A stretch of 17,291 bases of DNA from Modestobacter sp. Lineage in GTDB: Bacteria > Actinomycetota > Actinomycetes > Mycobacteriales > Geodermatophilaceae. The stretch spans positions 1 to 17,291 of the forward strand of contig JAOPVN010000188.1 of NCBI GenBank assembly GCA_025966175.1, read 5' to 3'. Below are positions 7,046 to 14,668 of the stretch, in pieces. Position numbers and translations under genes: made by a program. The stretch's first letter is position 1. Every line of letters begins with the position of its first letter. Under the pieces are notes generated by a model that saw nothing but the letters and a program-made list of their open reading frames with translations, ran no database searches and had not been told where the DNA came from.

Positions 7046-8002
7046 GTGAACACATCCGCCAGTGACCCGACCGAACTCGACCTGGACCGGACGGCCGTGA
7101 TCGTCGGTGTCGACGGCTCCGAGGCAGCCGACGACGCGGCCCGGGCCGCCGCCGTCGAAGCCGTCGCCCGGCACGCCCCGCTGACGCTCGTCCGGGCATT
7201 CGACTGGCCGGTCGGTGGGGTCGACGGACTGCCCGCCGGCGTGGACGGCCGGACGATCGCGCGCAGATCCGCCGCTCGGGAACTGGCGCAGCTCGCCGCC
7301 GCGCTCGCCGACCGGCTGCCCACAGCCGACGTGCGCACCGAACTCGTGGACGGCGCTCCGGTCGATGTGCTGTGTGCCCGATCCGCCGGTGCGGCGCTGC
7401 TGGTCGTCGGCGCCCACGGCCAGACCTGGACCACGGGTACCGCCCTGGGGTCGGTGGCATCGGCCGTGGCCTCCAGCTCGGGGTGCCCGGTGTTGCTGCA
7501 CCGCAGCGTCACCCCCCTGGGCGTCCGCGGAACCGGCGTCACCGTCGGCCTCGACGGCGGCCCGGGCAGCCGCCAGGTCCTGACCGCAGCAGCGGCCGAG
7601 GCCCAGCGGCGAGGAGTTCCGCTGACCGTCGTCCACACCTGGCGCCAGCTGACCGAGGACGCCGCCCGGCCGCTCCGCTGGCTGCTGGACCCGGAGACCA
7701 CCGCTGCCTCCGAGACCGCCGTCGTCGAGGAGCTGGCGACCGAGCTGCGGCTGGCCGATCCGGAGCTCCGGCTCGACACGGTCCTGCTCACCGGCCGGGC
7801 CGGGCCGGCGCTGGTGGAGGCCGGCGACGCTGCCGCGCTGCTGGTCATCGGCCGACCGGCCACCCCCGGCGGTCAGGGCCCGCGAGCGACCACCCACGAG
7901 GTGTCCTCCCGATCCCGCGTCCCGGTCCTGCTGGTGCCGCTGCCGGCCGTGGACCGCACCGACGCGGTCGCCGACCAGCCGGTGCTGGCCGACCGGGTCT
8001 GA
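7046..8002 (+). CDS. Tandem universal stress protein with a degenerate second domain (318 aa)
   Basis: Domain 1 (about 12-150) begins AVIVGVDGSEAADDAARAA and has the full ATP-binding pattern in GAHGQTWTTGTALGS. Domain 2 (about 160-312) begins GVTVGLDGGPGSRQVL, but where the nucleotide loop should be it reads VIGRPATPGGQGPRATTHEV, lacking the G-2x-G-9x-G-S spacing, so it probably does not bind ATP in the usual way. The GTG start at 7046 is chosen because GGAGGA (7035-7040) precedes it at 5-base spacing. It follows the Acg-like gene in the same direction and ends at a strong inverted repeat shared with the convergent ATPase gene. Confidence 0.93.
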   Translation: MNTSASDPTELDLDRTAVIVGVDGSEAADDAARAAAVEAVARHAPLTLVRAFDWPVGGVDGLPAGVDGRTIARRSAARELAQLAAALADRLPTADVRTELVDGAPVDVLCARSAGAALLVVGAHGQTWTTGTALGSVASAVASSSGCPVLLHRSVTPLGVRGTGVTVGLDGGPGSRQVLTAAAAEAQRRGVPLTVVHTWRQLTEDAARPLRWLLDPETTAASETAVVEELATELRLADPELRLDTVLLTGRAGPALVEAGDAAALLVIGRPATPGGQGPRATTHEVSSRSRVPVLLVPLPAVDRTDAVADQPVLADRV

Positions 8003-8062
8003 TCCGGGCGGTCCGATCCGGGCGGTCCGATTCGGGCTCACCGGGATCGGACCGCCCGGATC
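8001..8062. terminator. Bidirectional terminator with a duplicated left arm
   Basis: GATCCGGGCGGTCCGATC (8001-8018) is the exact reverse complement of 8045-8062, an 18-base perfect stem. The left arm is repeated in tandem at 8015-8032 with one mismatch, giving a second possible stem with a 12-base loop. The repeat spans both stop codons: the universal stress protein (+) ends at 8002, and the right arm lies within the last codons of the ATPase gene (-), whose stop is at 8038-8040. No T-run is present. Confidence 0.75.
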
Positions 8063-10536
8063 AGCAGGACCAGGCCTCCAGGGACGAGCGCCGGCCCCAC
8101 CGCGAACGCGGTCTCGGCCAGGCTGATCCGCTCCGTGCCCAGCAGGTCCGCCAAGCCGGGGAGCAGCACCGCAGCCGCCAGCAGCACCAGGTTCGCGGCC
8201 ACGGCGATCGGCAGCCAGGGCAGCCCCGCACTCCGCCCGGTGGTCCAGGCGCCGGCCGGGCGGAGTGCGAGGGCCAGCGTCAGTTGCCCCGTGGCCAAGG
8301 TGATGAACAGCTGGGTCTGCCAGGGCCCGTCGACCGCGGCGGACGCCGCCGCCACCGCCAGGCAGACAGCGGCGAGGGCGAACCCGTTCCGCACCAGCTG
8401 GACGACCAACGGCCGGTCGAGCACTCCGGTGGCGGGATCGCGGGGCGGACGGCGCAGCACGTCCGGCGCGGCCGGCTCACCGCCCATCGCCACCCCCACC
8501 GGGCCGTGGGTCAGCAGGTTGACCCAGAGGACCTGAGCCGGCAGCAGCGGCAGAGCCAGCCCCAGGAACGGCCCGATCAGCATGACCAGCACCTCGCTGA
8601 GGCCGCCGGCCAGGCCGTAACCGACGAAGCGTCGGACGTTGTCGAAGACCCGGCGTCCCTCGGCGACCGCCGCCGTCACCGTGGCGAGGCTGTCGCCGAC
8701 GAGCACGAGGTCGGCGGCCTCCTTGGCCACCTCGGTCCCCCGCTGTCCCATCGCCACGCCGATGTCGGCGGCGCGCAGCGCCGGGGCGTCGTTCACCCCG
8801 TCCCCGGTCATGGCGACCACGTGGCCGGCGTCCTGCCAGCGACTGACCAGGTCCAGCTTGCCCGCGGGTTCGACCCGGGCGAAGACCCGGTCCGCAGGTG
8901 GGTGGTCCGGATCGACGATGCCCACCTGCCGGGCCACCGCCCCGGCGGTGCCGGCGTGGTCCCCGCTGACCAGCACGACGTCGATCCCGGCCCGGTGCAG
9001 CGCGGTGACCGCTGCGGTGGCCTCCGGGCGCACCGGGTCGGCGAAGGTGACCAGGCCGAGCAGCGCCCCGTCCGCGGTCACCGCGAGCACGCGCCCGCCG
9101 ACCGCCGCCCAGGCGTCGGAGATCCGCTGTGCCGCGACCGAGCCGGCGAGACCCGGGAGCAGCACCTCGGGAGCACCCTTGGCGAGCACGGTGGCACTCC
9201 CGTCCGCACGCCGGTGCACCGTGGACATCCGCCGGGTGGCGGCGTCGAAGGGCTCCGCGGACACCCGCGGCGAGTCGCGACGCAACGCCGCGACGTCCAC
9301 GCCACCGTCCCGGGCGGCCCGGACCAGCGCGGTCTCGGTGTCCGCGGTGCCCTCGGCTCCGTCCGGTCCGGCACCGGAGGGGTCGGCGTCGTTGCACAGT
9401 GCCGCAGCCGAGAGCACCGCGCGGGTGGCCGCCGGGAACGGGCCCGGCCCGAGCGGGAGGTCCCCGTCAGCCGGCGTCCAGACCCGGTCGGCGCGCATCG
9501 CCCCCTCGGTCAGCGTCCCGGTCTTGTCGGTGGCCAGCAGGGTCACCGAGCCCAGCGTCTCCACCGCCGGCAGGGAACGGACGACCGCACCTCGACGCCC
9601 CATCCGACTTGCTCCGGCCGACAGCGCCAGCGTCACCACGGCGGGCAGCGACTCCGGGACGGCGGCCCCGGCCAGGGCGACGGCGGCCACCAGGGTCGTC
9701 TCCCACGGCTGGCCGCGGAGCAGCCCCGAGGCGATGAAGAAGAGGCAGGCCACACCGACACCGAGGGAGATCTGCCGGCCCAGGACCGACAGCCGGCGCT
9801 GCAGCGGGGTCAGCGGGGAGCGGTGGCCGGTGACCAGCAGGGCCACCTGCCCGATGGCGGTGTGCGTCCCGGTCGCGACGACGACGGCCGTGCCCGACCC
9901 GGCGAGCACCGTGCTCCCGGCGTGCACCATGCCCGTCTGCTCCGCCATCGCTGTCGGCCGCGGTGAGACGGCGGCGGCGTTCCGGGCGCTGGGCTGCGAC
10001 TCGCCGGTCAGCAGCGCCTCATCGACCTGCAGCTGAACCGAGGTCACCAGCCGGGCATCCGCCCCGACGACGTCGCCGGCGGCGAGCCGCAGGAGATCAC
10101 CGCGCACCAGTTCGCGGGTGGGGACCCAGCTGTCGGCTCCGTTCCTGGTCACCCGCGCGGTGGGTGCGACCAGGGCGTCCAAGGCCCGGACCTCACGCAG
10201 CGCTCGACGTTCCTGGGCCACGCCGAGCACGGTGTTGACCGTGACGACCAGCACGATGACCGCCGTGTCGACGACGTCCCCGGTGATGGCGGTGAGCACG
10301 GCGGCGGCCAGCAGCACCAGGACCAACGTGTCGCGCAGCTGACCCACCACCGAGCGCCAGAGGGGCGCCGGCGGGTGCATCGGCACCTCGTTCGGCCCGT
10401 CCCGTTCCAGCCGGGCGGCCGCCGTGCCGGAGTCGAGGCCGCTCGCCGGGTCGACGCCCTGCTGACCGGCCACCTCGGCCGGGGCCAGCTCCCATGCGGC
10501 CGGGACCACCGGTGTCACATCGTCGCTCACGGCCAT
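8038..10536 (-). CDS. CtpF-like P-type cation-transporting ATPase (832 aa)
   Basis: All P-type ATPase landmarks are present: an N-terminal cation ATPase region, actuator motif TGES (177-180), membrane-helix-4 motif AAVPESLPAVVT (Glu295), phosphorylation motif DKTGTLT (Asp337), nucleotide-binding KGAPE (453-457) and hinge MTGDGVNDAPALRAADIGVA (576-595). Six C-terminal helices are suggested. No N-terminal metal-binding CxxC is seen, so it belongs with the P2 (Ca/Na/Mg-like) group rather than the copper/zinc pumps. The helix-6 site reads WVNLLTHGPVGVAMG, where Ca2+ pumps have N-x-x-T-D; the Asp is replaced by His677, so the transported ion is uncertain. The DosR regulon contains the related ctpF. 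The ATG at 10536 is preceded by AGGAG at 5-base spacing. A small Cys/His-rich gene ends 34 bases upstream and is probably co-transcribed. Confidence 0.94.
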   Translation of the reverse strand: MAVSDDVTPVVPAAWELAPAEVAGQQGVDPASGLDSGTAAARLERDGPNEVPMHPPAPLWRSVVGQLRDTLVLVLLAAAVLTAITGDVVDTAVIVLVVTVNTVLGVAQERRALREVRALDALVAPTARVTRNGADSWVPTRELVRGDLLRLAAGDVVGADARLVTSVQLQVDEALLTGESQPSARNAAAVSPRPTAMAEQTGMVHAGSTVLAGSGTAVVVATGTHTAIGQVALLVTGHRSPLTPLQRRLSVLGRQISLGVGVACLFFIASGLLRGQPWETTLVAAVALAGAAVPESLPAVVTLALSAGASRMGRRGAVVRSLPAVETLGSVTLLATDKTGTLTEGAMRADRVWTPADGDLPLGPGPFPAATRAVLSAAALCNDADPSGAGPDGAEGTADTETALVRAARDGGVDVAALRRDSPRVSAEPFDAATRRMSTVHRRADGSATVLAKGAPEVLLPGLAGSVAAQRISDAWAAVGGRVLAVTADGALLGLVTFADPVRPEATAAVTALHRAGIDVVLVSGDHAGTAGAVARQVGIVDPDHPPADRVFARVEPAGKLDLVSRWQDAGHVVAMTGDGVNDAPALRAADIGVAMGQRGTEVAKEAADLVLVGDSLATVTAAVAEGRRVFDNVRRFVGYGLAGGLSEVLVMLIGPFLGLALPLLPAQVLWVNLLTHGPVGVAMGGEPAAPDVLRRPPRDPATGVLDRPLVVQLVRNGFALAAVCLAVAAASAAVDGPWQTQLFITLATGQLTLALALRPAGAWTTGRSAGLPWLPIAVAANLVLLAAAVLLPGLADLLGTERISLAETAFAVGPALVPGGLVLLIRAVRSR

Positions 10537-10570
10537 GAGCGCTCCTGCCCAGGTCGCTGGTCCCGGTGCC

Positions 10571-10780
10571 TCACGCTCCGCGGGACGCCGTCGCGGCCGT
10601 CGCCCAGGTGGCCGCGAAGTCACAACTGTGGACGTGGTGAGCCGGCTCCTGGCAGACCCGGCCGGTGTGCAGGTCCGTCATGCCGCAGTGGCCGGCGGCC
10701 GCGGCCGACTCCTCGATGCTCGAGTTGTGCAGGTCCAGGCGCTCGCCGGCGCCGGCCGGCCGCGGTGCAGAGAGGGTCAT
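10571..10780 (-). CDS. Small Cys/His-rich protein (69 aa) preceding the P-type ATPase gene
   Basis: I do not recognise a named family. The key region is GHCGMTDLHTGRVCQEPAHH followed by VHSCDF: Cys32, Cys43, His48, His49, His51 and Cys53, spaced like a compact metal-binding knuckle (C-x10-C-x4-H-x4-C). The ends are low complexity (MTLSAPRPAG; ATAATASRGA). It is probably real: codons are strongly G/C at third positions, GAGGA precedes the ATG at 10780, and it lies 34 bases upstream of the ATPase start on the same strand. A role in metal binding for the pump is inference only. The shared upstream region with phosphoketolase contains three DosR-box-like palindromes. Confidence 0.72.
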   Translation of the reverse strand: MTLSAPRPAGAGERLDLHNSSIEESAAAAGHCGMTDLHTGRVCQEPAHHVHSCDFAATWATAATASRGA

Positions 10781-10903
10781 GGGGTCCTCGGATCAGATCG
10801 GAACGGAAGCCGGTCAGGGTCGACGAAGGCACGCGACAGCGGGCCGGGAGGAGCACAGGACTCCACTGCGCCGACCCTCCCGGCGGGCGGCAAGGCCGGG
10901 GCA

Positions 10904-10917
10904 GGGGCATCGGTCCC
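10904..10917. promoter_or_regulatory. DosR-box-like site 1 of 3 upstream of phosphoketolase
   Basis: GGGGCATCGGTCCC matches nine of ten half-site bases. Its centre is 21 bases from the next site, two helical turns. It is also the site nearest the small Cys/His-rich gene, 123 bases upstream of that start. Confidence 0.6.
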
Positions 10918-10924
10918 TGTTCGG

Positions 10925-10938
10925 GGGCCGGAGGTCCC
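10925..10938. promoter_or_regulatory. DosR-box-like site 2 of 3 upstream of phosphoketolase
   Basis: GGGCCGGAGGTCCC matches nine of ten half-site bases. Its centre lies 21 bases from site 1 and 84 bases from site 3, both whole multiples of 10.5. Confidence 0.6.
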
Positions 10939-11008
10939 TGCGGCCCGGGCTGCCCTGCGGCACCGACCCGGCCGACCGGTCCGGAAGAGGTCGACCGCCC
11001 GGCGAAAG

Positions 11009-11022
11009 GGGACCTTCGCCCC
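11009..11022. promoter_or_regulatory. DosR-box-like site 3 of 3, promoter-proximal, upstream of phosphoketolase
   Basis: GGGACCTTCGCCCC matches nine of ten half-site bases and closely resembles natural mycobacterial DosR boxes. It ends 35 bases before the phosphoketolase ATG, where an activator could contact RNA polymerase if the leader is very short. Confidence 0.6.
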
Positions 11023-11057
11023 CGTTCGCGGGCGCCGTCGGGAGAGACAGTCGGGGC

Positions 11058-13478
11058 ATGACCCAGGTCGACACCGCACGGACGCCCACCGTCGACCCGT
11101 ATCCAGTGGAGGAACTGGAGCTGGACCTGCGCTGGTGGGCGGCGGCCAACTACCTGACCGTCGGCCAGATCTACCTCCAGGACGACGCCCTGCTCGACCG
11201 GCCGCTGACCCACGCCGACGTCAAGCCCCGGCTGCTCGGCCACTGGGGCACCAGCCCCGGTCTGTCCGCGCTGTACGTGCAGCTCAATCGGCTGATCCGG
11301 CGGACCGGCACACCGTGCCTCTACGTCGCCGGTCCGGGCCACGGTGGACCTGCGCTGGTCGCCAACACCTGGCTGGAGGGCACCTACAGCGAGCTGGACC
11401 CGGCGATCGGCCCGGACGCGGCCGGTATCCGCGCCCTCTTCCGGCAGTTCTCCACCCCCGGCGGCATCCCCAGCCACGTCAGCGTGCCGACGCCGGGCAG
11501 CATCCACGAGGGCGGCGAGCTGGGCTACGCGCTGGTGCACGCCGCCGGCGCGGCATTCGACCACCCCGACCTGCTGGTCGCCTGCGTGGTCGGCGACGGC
11601 GAGGCCGAGACCGGGCCGCTGTCGGGCTCGTGGAAGATCCCGGCCTTCCTGGACGCCCGCCGCGACGGCGCCGTCCTGCCGGTGCTGCACCTCAACGGCT
11701 ACAAGATCAGCGGCGCCACGGTGTGGGGCCGGTCGTCGGACGCCGAGGTGTGCAGCTACCTGGCCAGCCAGGGCTGGGCACCGGTGGTCATCTCCGGGGA
11801 CGACCCGCGGCTGGTGTTCACCGACCTGGAGGCGGCACTGCGCGGAGCGCACGAGCGGATCGCGGAGATCCAGGCGGCCGCCCGGAGCGGGGTCGAGAAC
11901 CTGCGCCCCGGCTGGCCGGCAATCGTGCTGCGCACGCCCAAGGGCTGGACCGGCCCCGCTGTCGTCGACGGCGTCCAGGTCGAGGGCACGTTCCGGGCGC
12001 ACCAGGTGCCGCTGTCCGGCGTGCAGACCGATGACGCGCACCTGGCCCAGCTCGAGCGGTGGATGCGCTCCTACTCCCCCGAGCTCCAGTTCACCGCCGA
12101 GGGCCGGCTGGCACCCGAGCTGGCCGCCCTGGCCCCGGCCGGTGACCTGCGGATGGGATCGACCCCCTACGGCAACGGCGGCCGGCTGCGTCGCCCGCTG
12201 GACCTCCCCGCACTCGCCGGCTACGCCGTCGACGTCCCCAGCCCCGGGACGACGTCGGCCGAGACGACGCATCCCCTCGGCGAGCTGCTCGCCGAGGTCT
12301 ACCGCCGGACGACGACGGCGGACGGCGGAGGCGAGTTCCGGCTGTTCTGTCCCGACGAGACGGCCAGCAACCGGCTGCAGTCGGTGTTCGAGGTGACCGA
12401 CCGCTGCCTGCAGGCCGAGGTGCTGCCCACCGACGACCGTCTCTCGCCGCACGGCCGGGTGATGGAGGTGCTGTCCGAGCACCTGTGCGAGGGCTGGCTG
12501 GAGGGCTACCTGCTGTCCGGCCGGCACGGGTTGTTCGCCACCTACGAGGCCTTCGCGATGGTGAGCGCGTCGATGGTGGTGCAGCACGTGAAGTGGCTGC
12601 AGCACGCCGCGGACGTGCCGTGGCGGGCGCCGGTGTCCTCGCTGACGATCCTGCTGACCAGCACCTGCTGGCGCAACGACCACAACGGCTTCAGCCACCA
12701 GGGTCCGGGACTGATCGACACGGTGATCCCGCTGTCACCTGCCGTCGTCCGGGTCTGGCTGCCACCGGACGCCAACTGCCTGCTGTCGATCGCCGCGCAC
12801 TGCCTGCGCAGCGTCGACCACGTCAACCTCGTGGTCGCCGACAAGCAGCAGCACCTGCAGTACCTGACCCTCGAGCAGGCGGAGGCCCACTGCGCCGCCG
12901 GCGCGTCGGTGTGGCACTGGGCCGGTACCGAGTCCGATGGCGACGAGCCGCCCGACGTGGTGCTCGCCGCCGCCGGCGACGTGCCGACCTTGGAGGTGCT
13001 GGCCGCCGCCGAGCTGCTGCGCCGGTGGGTGCCGTGGTTGCGGGTGCGGATGGTCAACGTCGTGGACCTGATGGCCCTGCTGCCCCCCGACGTCCACCCG
13101 CACGGGTTCAGCACCGAGCACTTCCGGGAGCTGTTCACCGACGACGCCGACGTGGTCTTCGCCTTCCACGGCTATCCGCGTGCGGTGCACCAACTCCTGC
13201 ACGGGCGCCCGGAGACCGGCCGCTTCCACGTGCGTGGCTTCGAGGAGCAGGGCACCACCACCACCCCGTTCGACATGGTCGTGCTGAACCGGATGAGCCG
13301 GTACCACCTGGTGCTCGACGCGCTCCGGCACGCCCGGCGCACCCCGGAGCGGGGCGAGGAGCTGGCCGCCTACTGCCGCGAGATGCTCGACCGGCACGAG
13401 GTCTACATCCGGGAGCACTTCGAGGACCTGCCCGAGGTCCGCGACTGGACCTGGTCCGGATCAGCGCTGCCCGGATGA
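11058..13478 (+). CDS. xfp: Phosphoketolase (xylulose-5-P / fructose-6-P), 806 aa
   Basis: A thiamine-diphosphate enzyme that cleaves xylulose 5-phosphate and/or fructose 6-phosphate with phosphate to acetyl phosphate plus glyceraldehyde 3-phosphate or erythrose 4-phosphate. Length fits the family (about 790-825). Diagnostic motifs are LLGHWGTSPGL (His62), GPGHGGPA (His95), PGSIHEGGELGYAL (147-160), the ThDP/Mg motif VVGDGEAETGPLSGSWK (177-193) and LHLNGYKISGAT (210-221). The C-terminal half has LFCPDETASNRL, GRHGLFATYEAFA and WRNDHNGFSHQGPG. Whether it prefers xylulose 5-phosphate or is dual-specific cannot be told here. The ATG at 11058 follows GGAGAG (11041-11046) at a long 11-base spacing. 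It overlaps the acetate kinase gene by 4 bases (ATGA), making acetyl phosphate for ATP synthesis. Three DosR-box-like sites lie upstream. Confidence 0.97.
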   Translation: MTQVDTARTPTVDPYPVEELELDLRWWAAANYLTVGQIYLQDDALLDRPLTHADVKPRLLGHWGTSPGLSALYVQLNRLIRRTGTPCLYVAGPGHGGPALVANTWLEGTYSELDPAIGPDAAGIRALFRQFSTPGGIPSHVSVPTPGSIHEGGELGYALVHAAGAAFDHPDLLVACVVGDGEAETGPLSGSWKIPAFLDARRDGAVLPVLHLNGYKISGATVWGRSSDAEVCSYLASQGWAPVVISGDDPRLVFTDLEAALRGAHERIAEIQAAARSGVENLRPGWPAIVLRTPKGWTGPAVVDGVQVEGTFRAHQVPLSGVQTDDAHLAQLERWMRSYSPELQFTAEGRLAPELAALAPAGDLRMGSTPYGNGGRLRRPLDLPALAGYAVDVPSPGTTSAETTHPLGELLAEVYRRTTTADGGGEFRLFCPDETASNRLQSVFEVTDRCLQAEVLPTDDRLSPHGRVMEVLSEHLCEGWLEGYLLSGRHGLFATYEAFAMVSASMVVQHVKWLQHAADVPWRAPVSSLTILLTSTCWRNDHNGFSHQGPGLIDTVIPLSPAVVRVWLPPDANCLLSIAAHCLRSVDHVNLVVADKQQHLQYLTLEQAEAHCAAGASVWHWAGTESDGDEPPDVVLAAAGDVPTLEVLAAAELLRRWVPWLRVRMVNVVDLMALLPPDVHPHGFSTEHFRELFTDDADVVFAFHGYPRAVHQLLHGRPETGRFHVRGFEEQGTTTTPFDMVVLNRMSRYHLVLDALRHARRTPERGEELAAYCREMLDRHEVYIREHFEDLPEVRDWTWSGSALPG

Positions 13479-14602
13479 GGGGGGCGGTCATCCTCTCGGT
13501 CAACCCGGGGTCCCGATCACTGAAGGCGGCCGCGCACGACGGGTCGGGTGCGCGACTGTGGGCGCACCAGGTGCCCCGGCCGACGACGGAGCCCGGCAGC
13601 GCGGTCGCCGAGATCGCCCGGCGGCTGGCCTCAGCCGGGCTGACCGTGTCCGCGGTGGCGCACCGCGTGGTGCACGGCGGTCCGGTGCACGTCGCGCCCG
13701 AGCGGATCGACGACGAGCTGGTCGCCGACCTGCGGCAGCTGGTGGACTTCGCGCCGCTGCACCTGCCCGGCGACCTGGACTCGATCGAGGCGGCCCGGTC
13801 CCGGTGGCCCGACGTCCCCCACGTGGCGTGCTTCGACACCGCGTTCCACGCCACGCTGGCACCCGCGGCACACCGGCTGCCGGTGCCCGCCGGCATCGCC
13901 GCGATGGGGGTGCGCCGCTACGGCTTCCACGGCCTGTCGGTGCAGCACGTCGTCGACACCGTGTCGGGGCTGGGGCGGGCTGCCGTGGCCCACCTCGGTG
14001 GCGGCTGCAGCGTCACTGCCGTGGCCGGCGGCCGGTCGGTGCAGACGTCGATGAGCTTCTCCCCCACCGGCGGGCTGCCCTCGGTGAGCCGGAGCGGTGA
14101 CCTCGACCCCGAGGTGCTGCTGTTCCTGGTCGACCGGGGGTGGACCACCGCGGAGCTCCGCGGCCTGGTGGACCGGTCCTCCGGGCTGGCTGGGATGAGC
14201 GGCGGGCTGACCGACGTGGCGGAGCTGACCGATCGGGCCGCCGCGGGCGACCTGGAGTGCCGGCTGGCGCTGGAGGTGTTCACCACCGCCGTCGCCACGA
14301 CCGTGGCCGGGTACACCGCGCTGCTGGGCGGACTGGACACGCTCGTCTTCACCGGTGGGATCGGTGAGCACTCCGCCCCGGTCCGCGAGGCGGTCACCAG
14401 CCGGCTGCGGCACCTCGGCGTCGACATCGACCCGACCGCGCCGGTACCCGGCAACATCAGCCGGCCCGGCGTTCCGGTGCGCACGGTGGTGGTGACCGCC
14501 GACGAGGAACAGGTGATGGACCGGTCGGCCCGGGAGCTGCTCGCCCCGGCCCTGTCCACGACGGTGCCGGGCACGGTCAGCCAGGGCGGCCTCCGGAGCT
14601 GA
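13475..14602 (+). CDS. ackA: Acetate kinase, divergent short form (375 aa)
   Basis: Converts acetyl phosphate plus ADP to acetate plus ATP, completing the phosphoketolase shunt begun by the preceding gene. Conserved: Asn10 in VNPGSRSLK, Arg64 in HRVVHGG, Asp121 in FDTAFH, His152 in RYGFHGLS, Arg206 in SRSGDLDP, FTGGIGEHS (292-300) and Glu344 in TADEE. Departures from textbook acetate kinases: HLGGG (173-177) instead of HLGNG, FAPLHLP instead of LAPLHNP, SPTGGL instead of TPLEGL, EHS instead of ENS, and about 25 fewer residues than the usual 400. The catalytic residues are kept, so it is probably active, though substrate range (acetate or propionate) is open. The ATG overlaps the phosphoketolase stop as ATGA, so translation is coupled. 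A strong hairpin follows 6 bases after the stop. Confidence 0.93.
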   Translation: MRGAVILSVNPGSRSLKAAAHDGSGARLWAHQVPRPTTEPGSAVAEIARRLASAGLTVSAVAHRVVHGGPVHVAPERIDDELVADLRQLVDFAPLHLPGDLDSIEAARSRWPDVPHVACFDTAFHATLAPAAHRLPVPAGIAAMGVRRYGFHGLSVQHVVDTVSGLGRAAVAHLGGGCSVTAVAGGRSVQTSMSFSPTGGLPSVSRSGDLDPEVLLFLVDRGWTTAELRGLVDRSSGLAGMSGGLTDVAELTDRAAAGDLECRLALEVFTTAVATTVAGYTALLGGLDTLVFTGGIGEHSAPVREAVTSRLRHLGVDIDPTAPVPGNISRPGVPVRTVVVTADEEQVMDRSARELLAPALSTTVPGTVSQGGLRS

Positions 14603-14608
14603 CTTGGT

Positions 14609-14638
14609 GGTCCGCGCGGAACCGTTACCGCGCGGACC
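14609..14638 (+). terminator. Hairpin terminator after acetate kinase
   Basis: GGTCCGCGCGG (14609-14619) pairs perfectly with CCGCGCGGACC (14628-14638) around the eight-base loop AACCGTTA, starting 6 bases after the stop codon. It lacks a T-run, as is common in actinobacteria. Confidence 0.75.
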
Positions 14639-14646
14639 GGAGTGCC

Positions 14647-14663
14647 CGTTCCCCGCGGGAACG
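14647..14663. terminator. Second short hairpin, probably for the convergent remnant gene
   Basis: CGTTCCC-CGC-GGGAACG is a seven-pair stem lying 5 bases from the end of the minus-strand universal stress protein remnant. Together with the adjacent hairpin it could terminate transcription from both sides. Confidence 0.45.
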
Positions 14664-14668
14664 AGCCC

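Noticed and set aside
7372..9966. Very long plus-strand frame opposite the P-type ATPase gene
   Set aside because: It is a compositional shadow: Gly/Arg/Pro/Gln-rich with no domain, while the opposite strand has every P-type ATPase motif.
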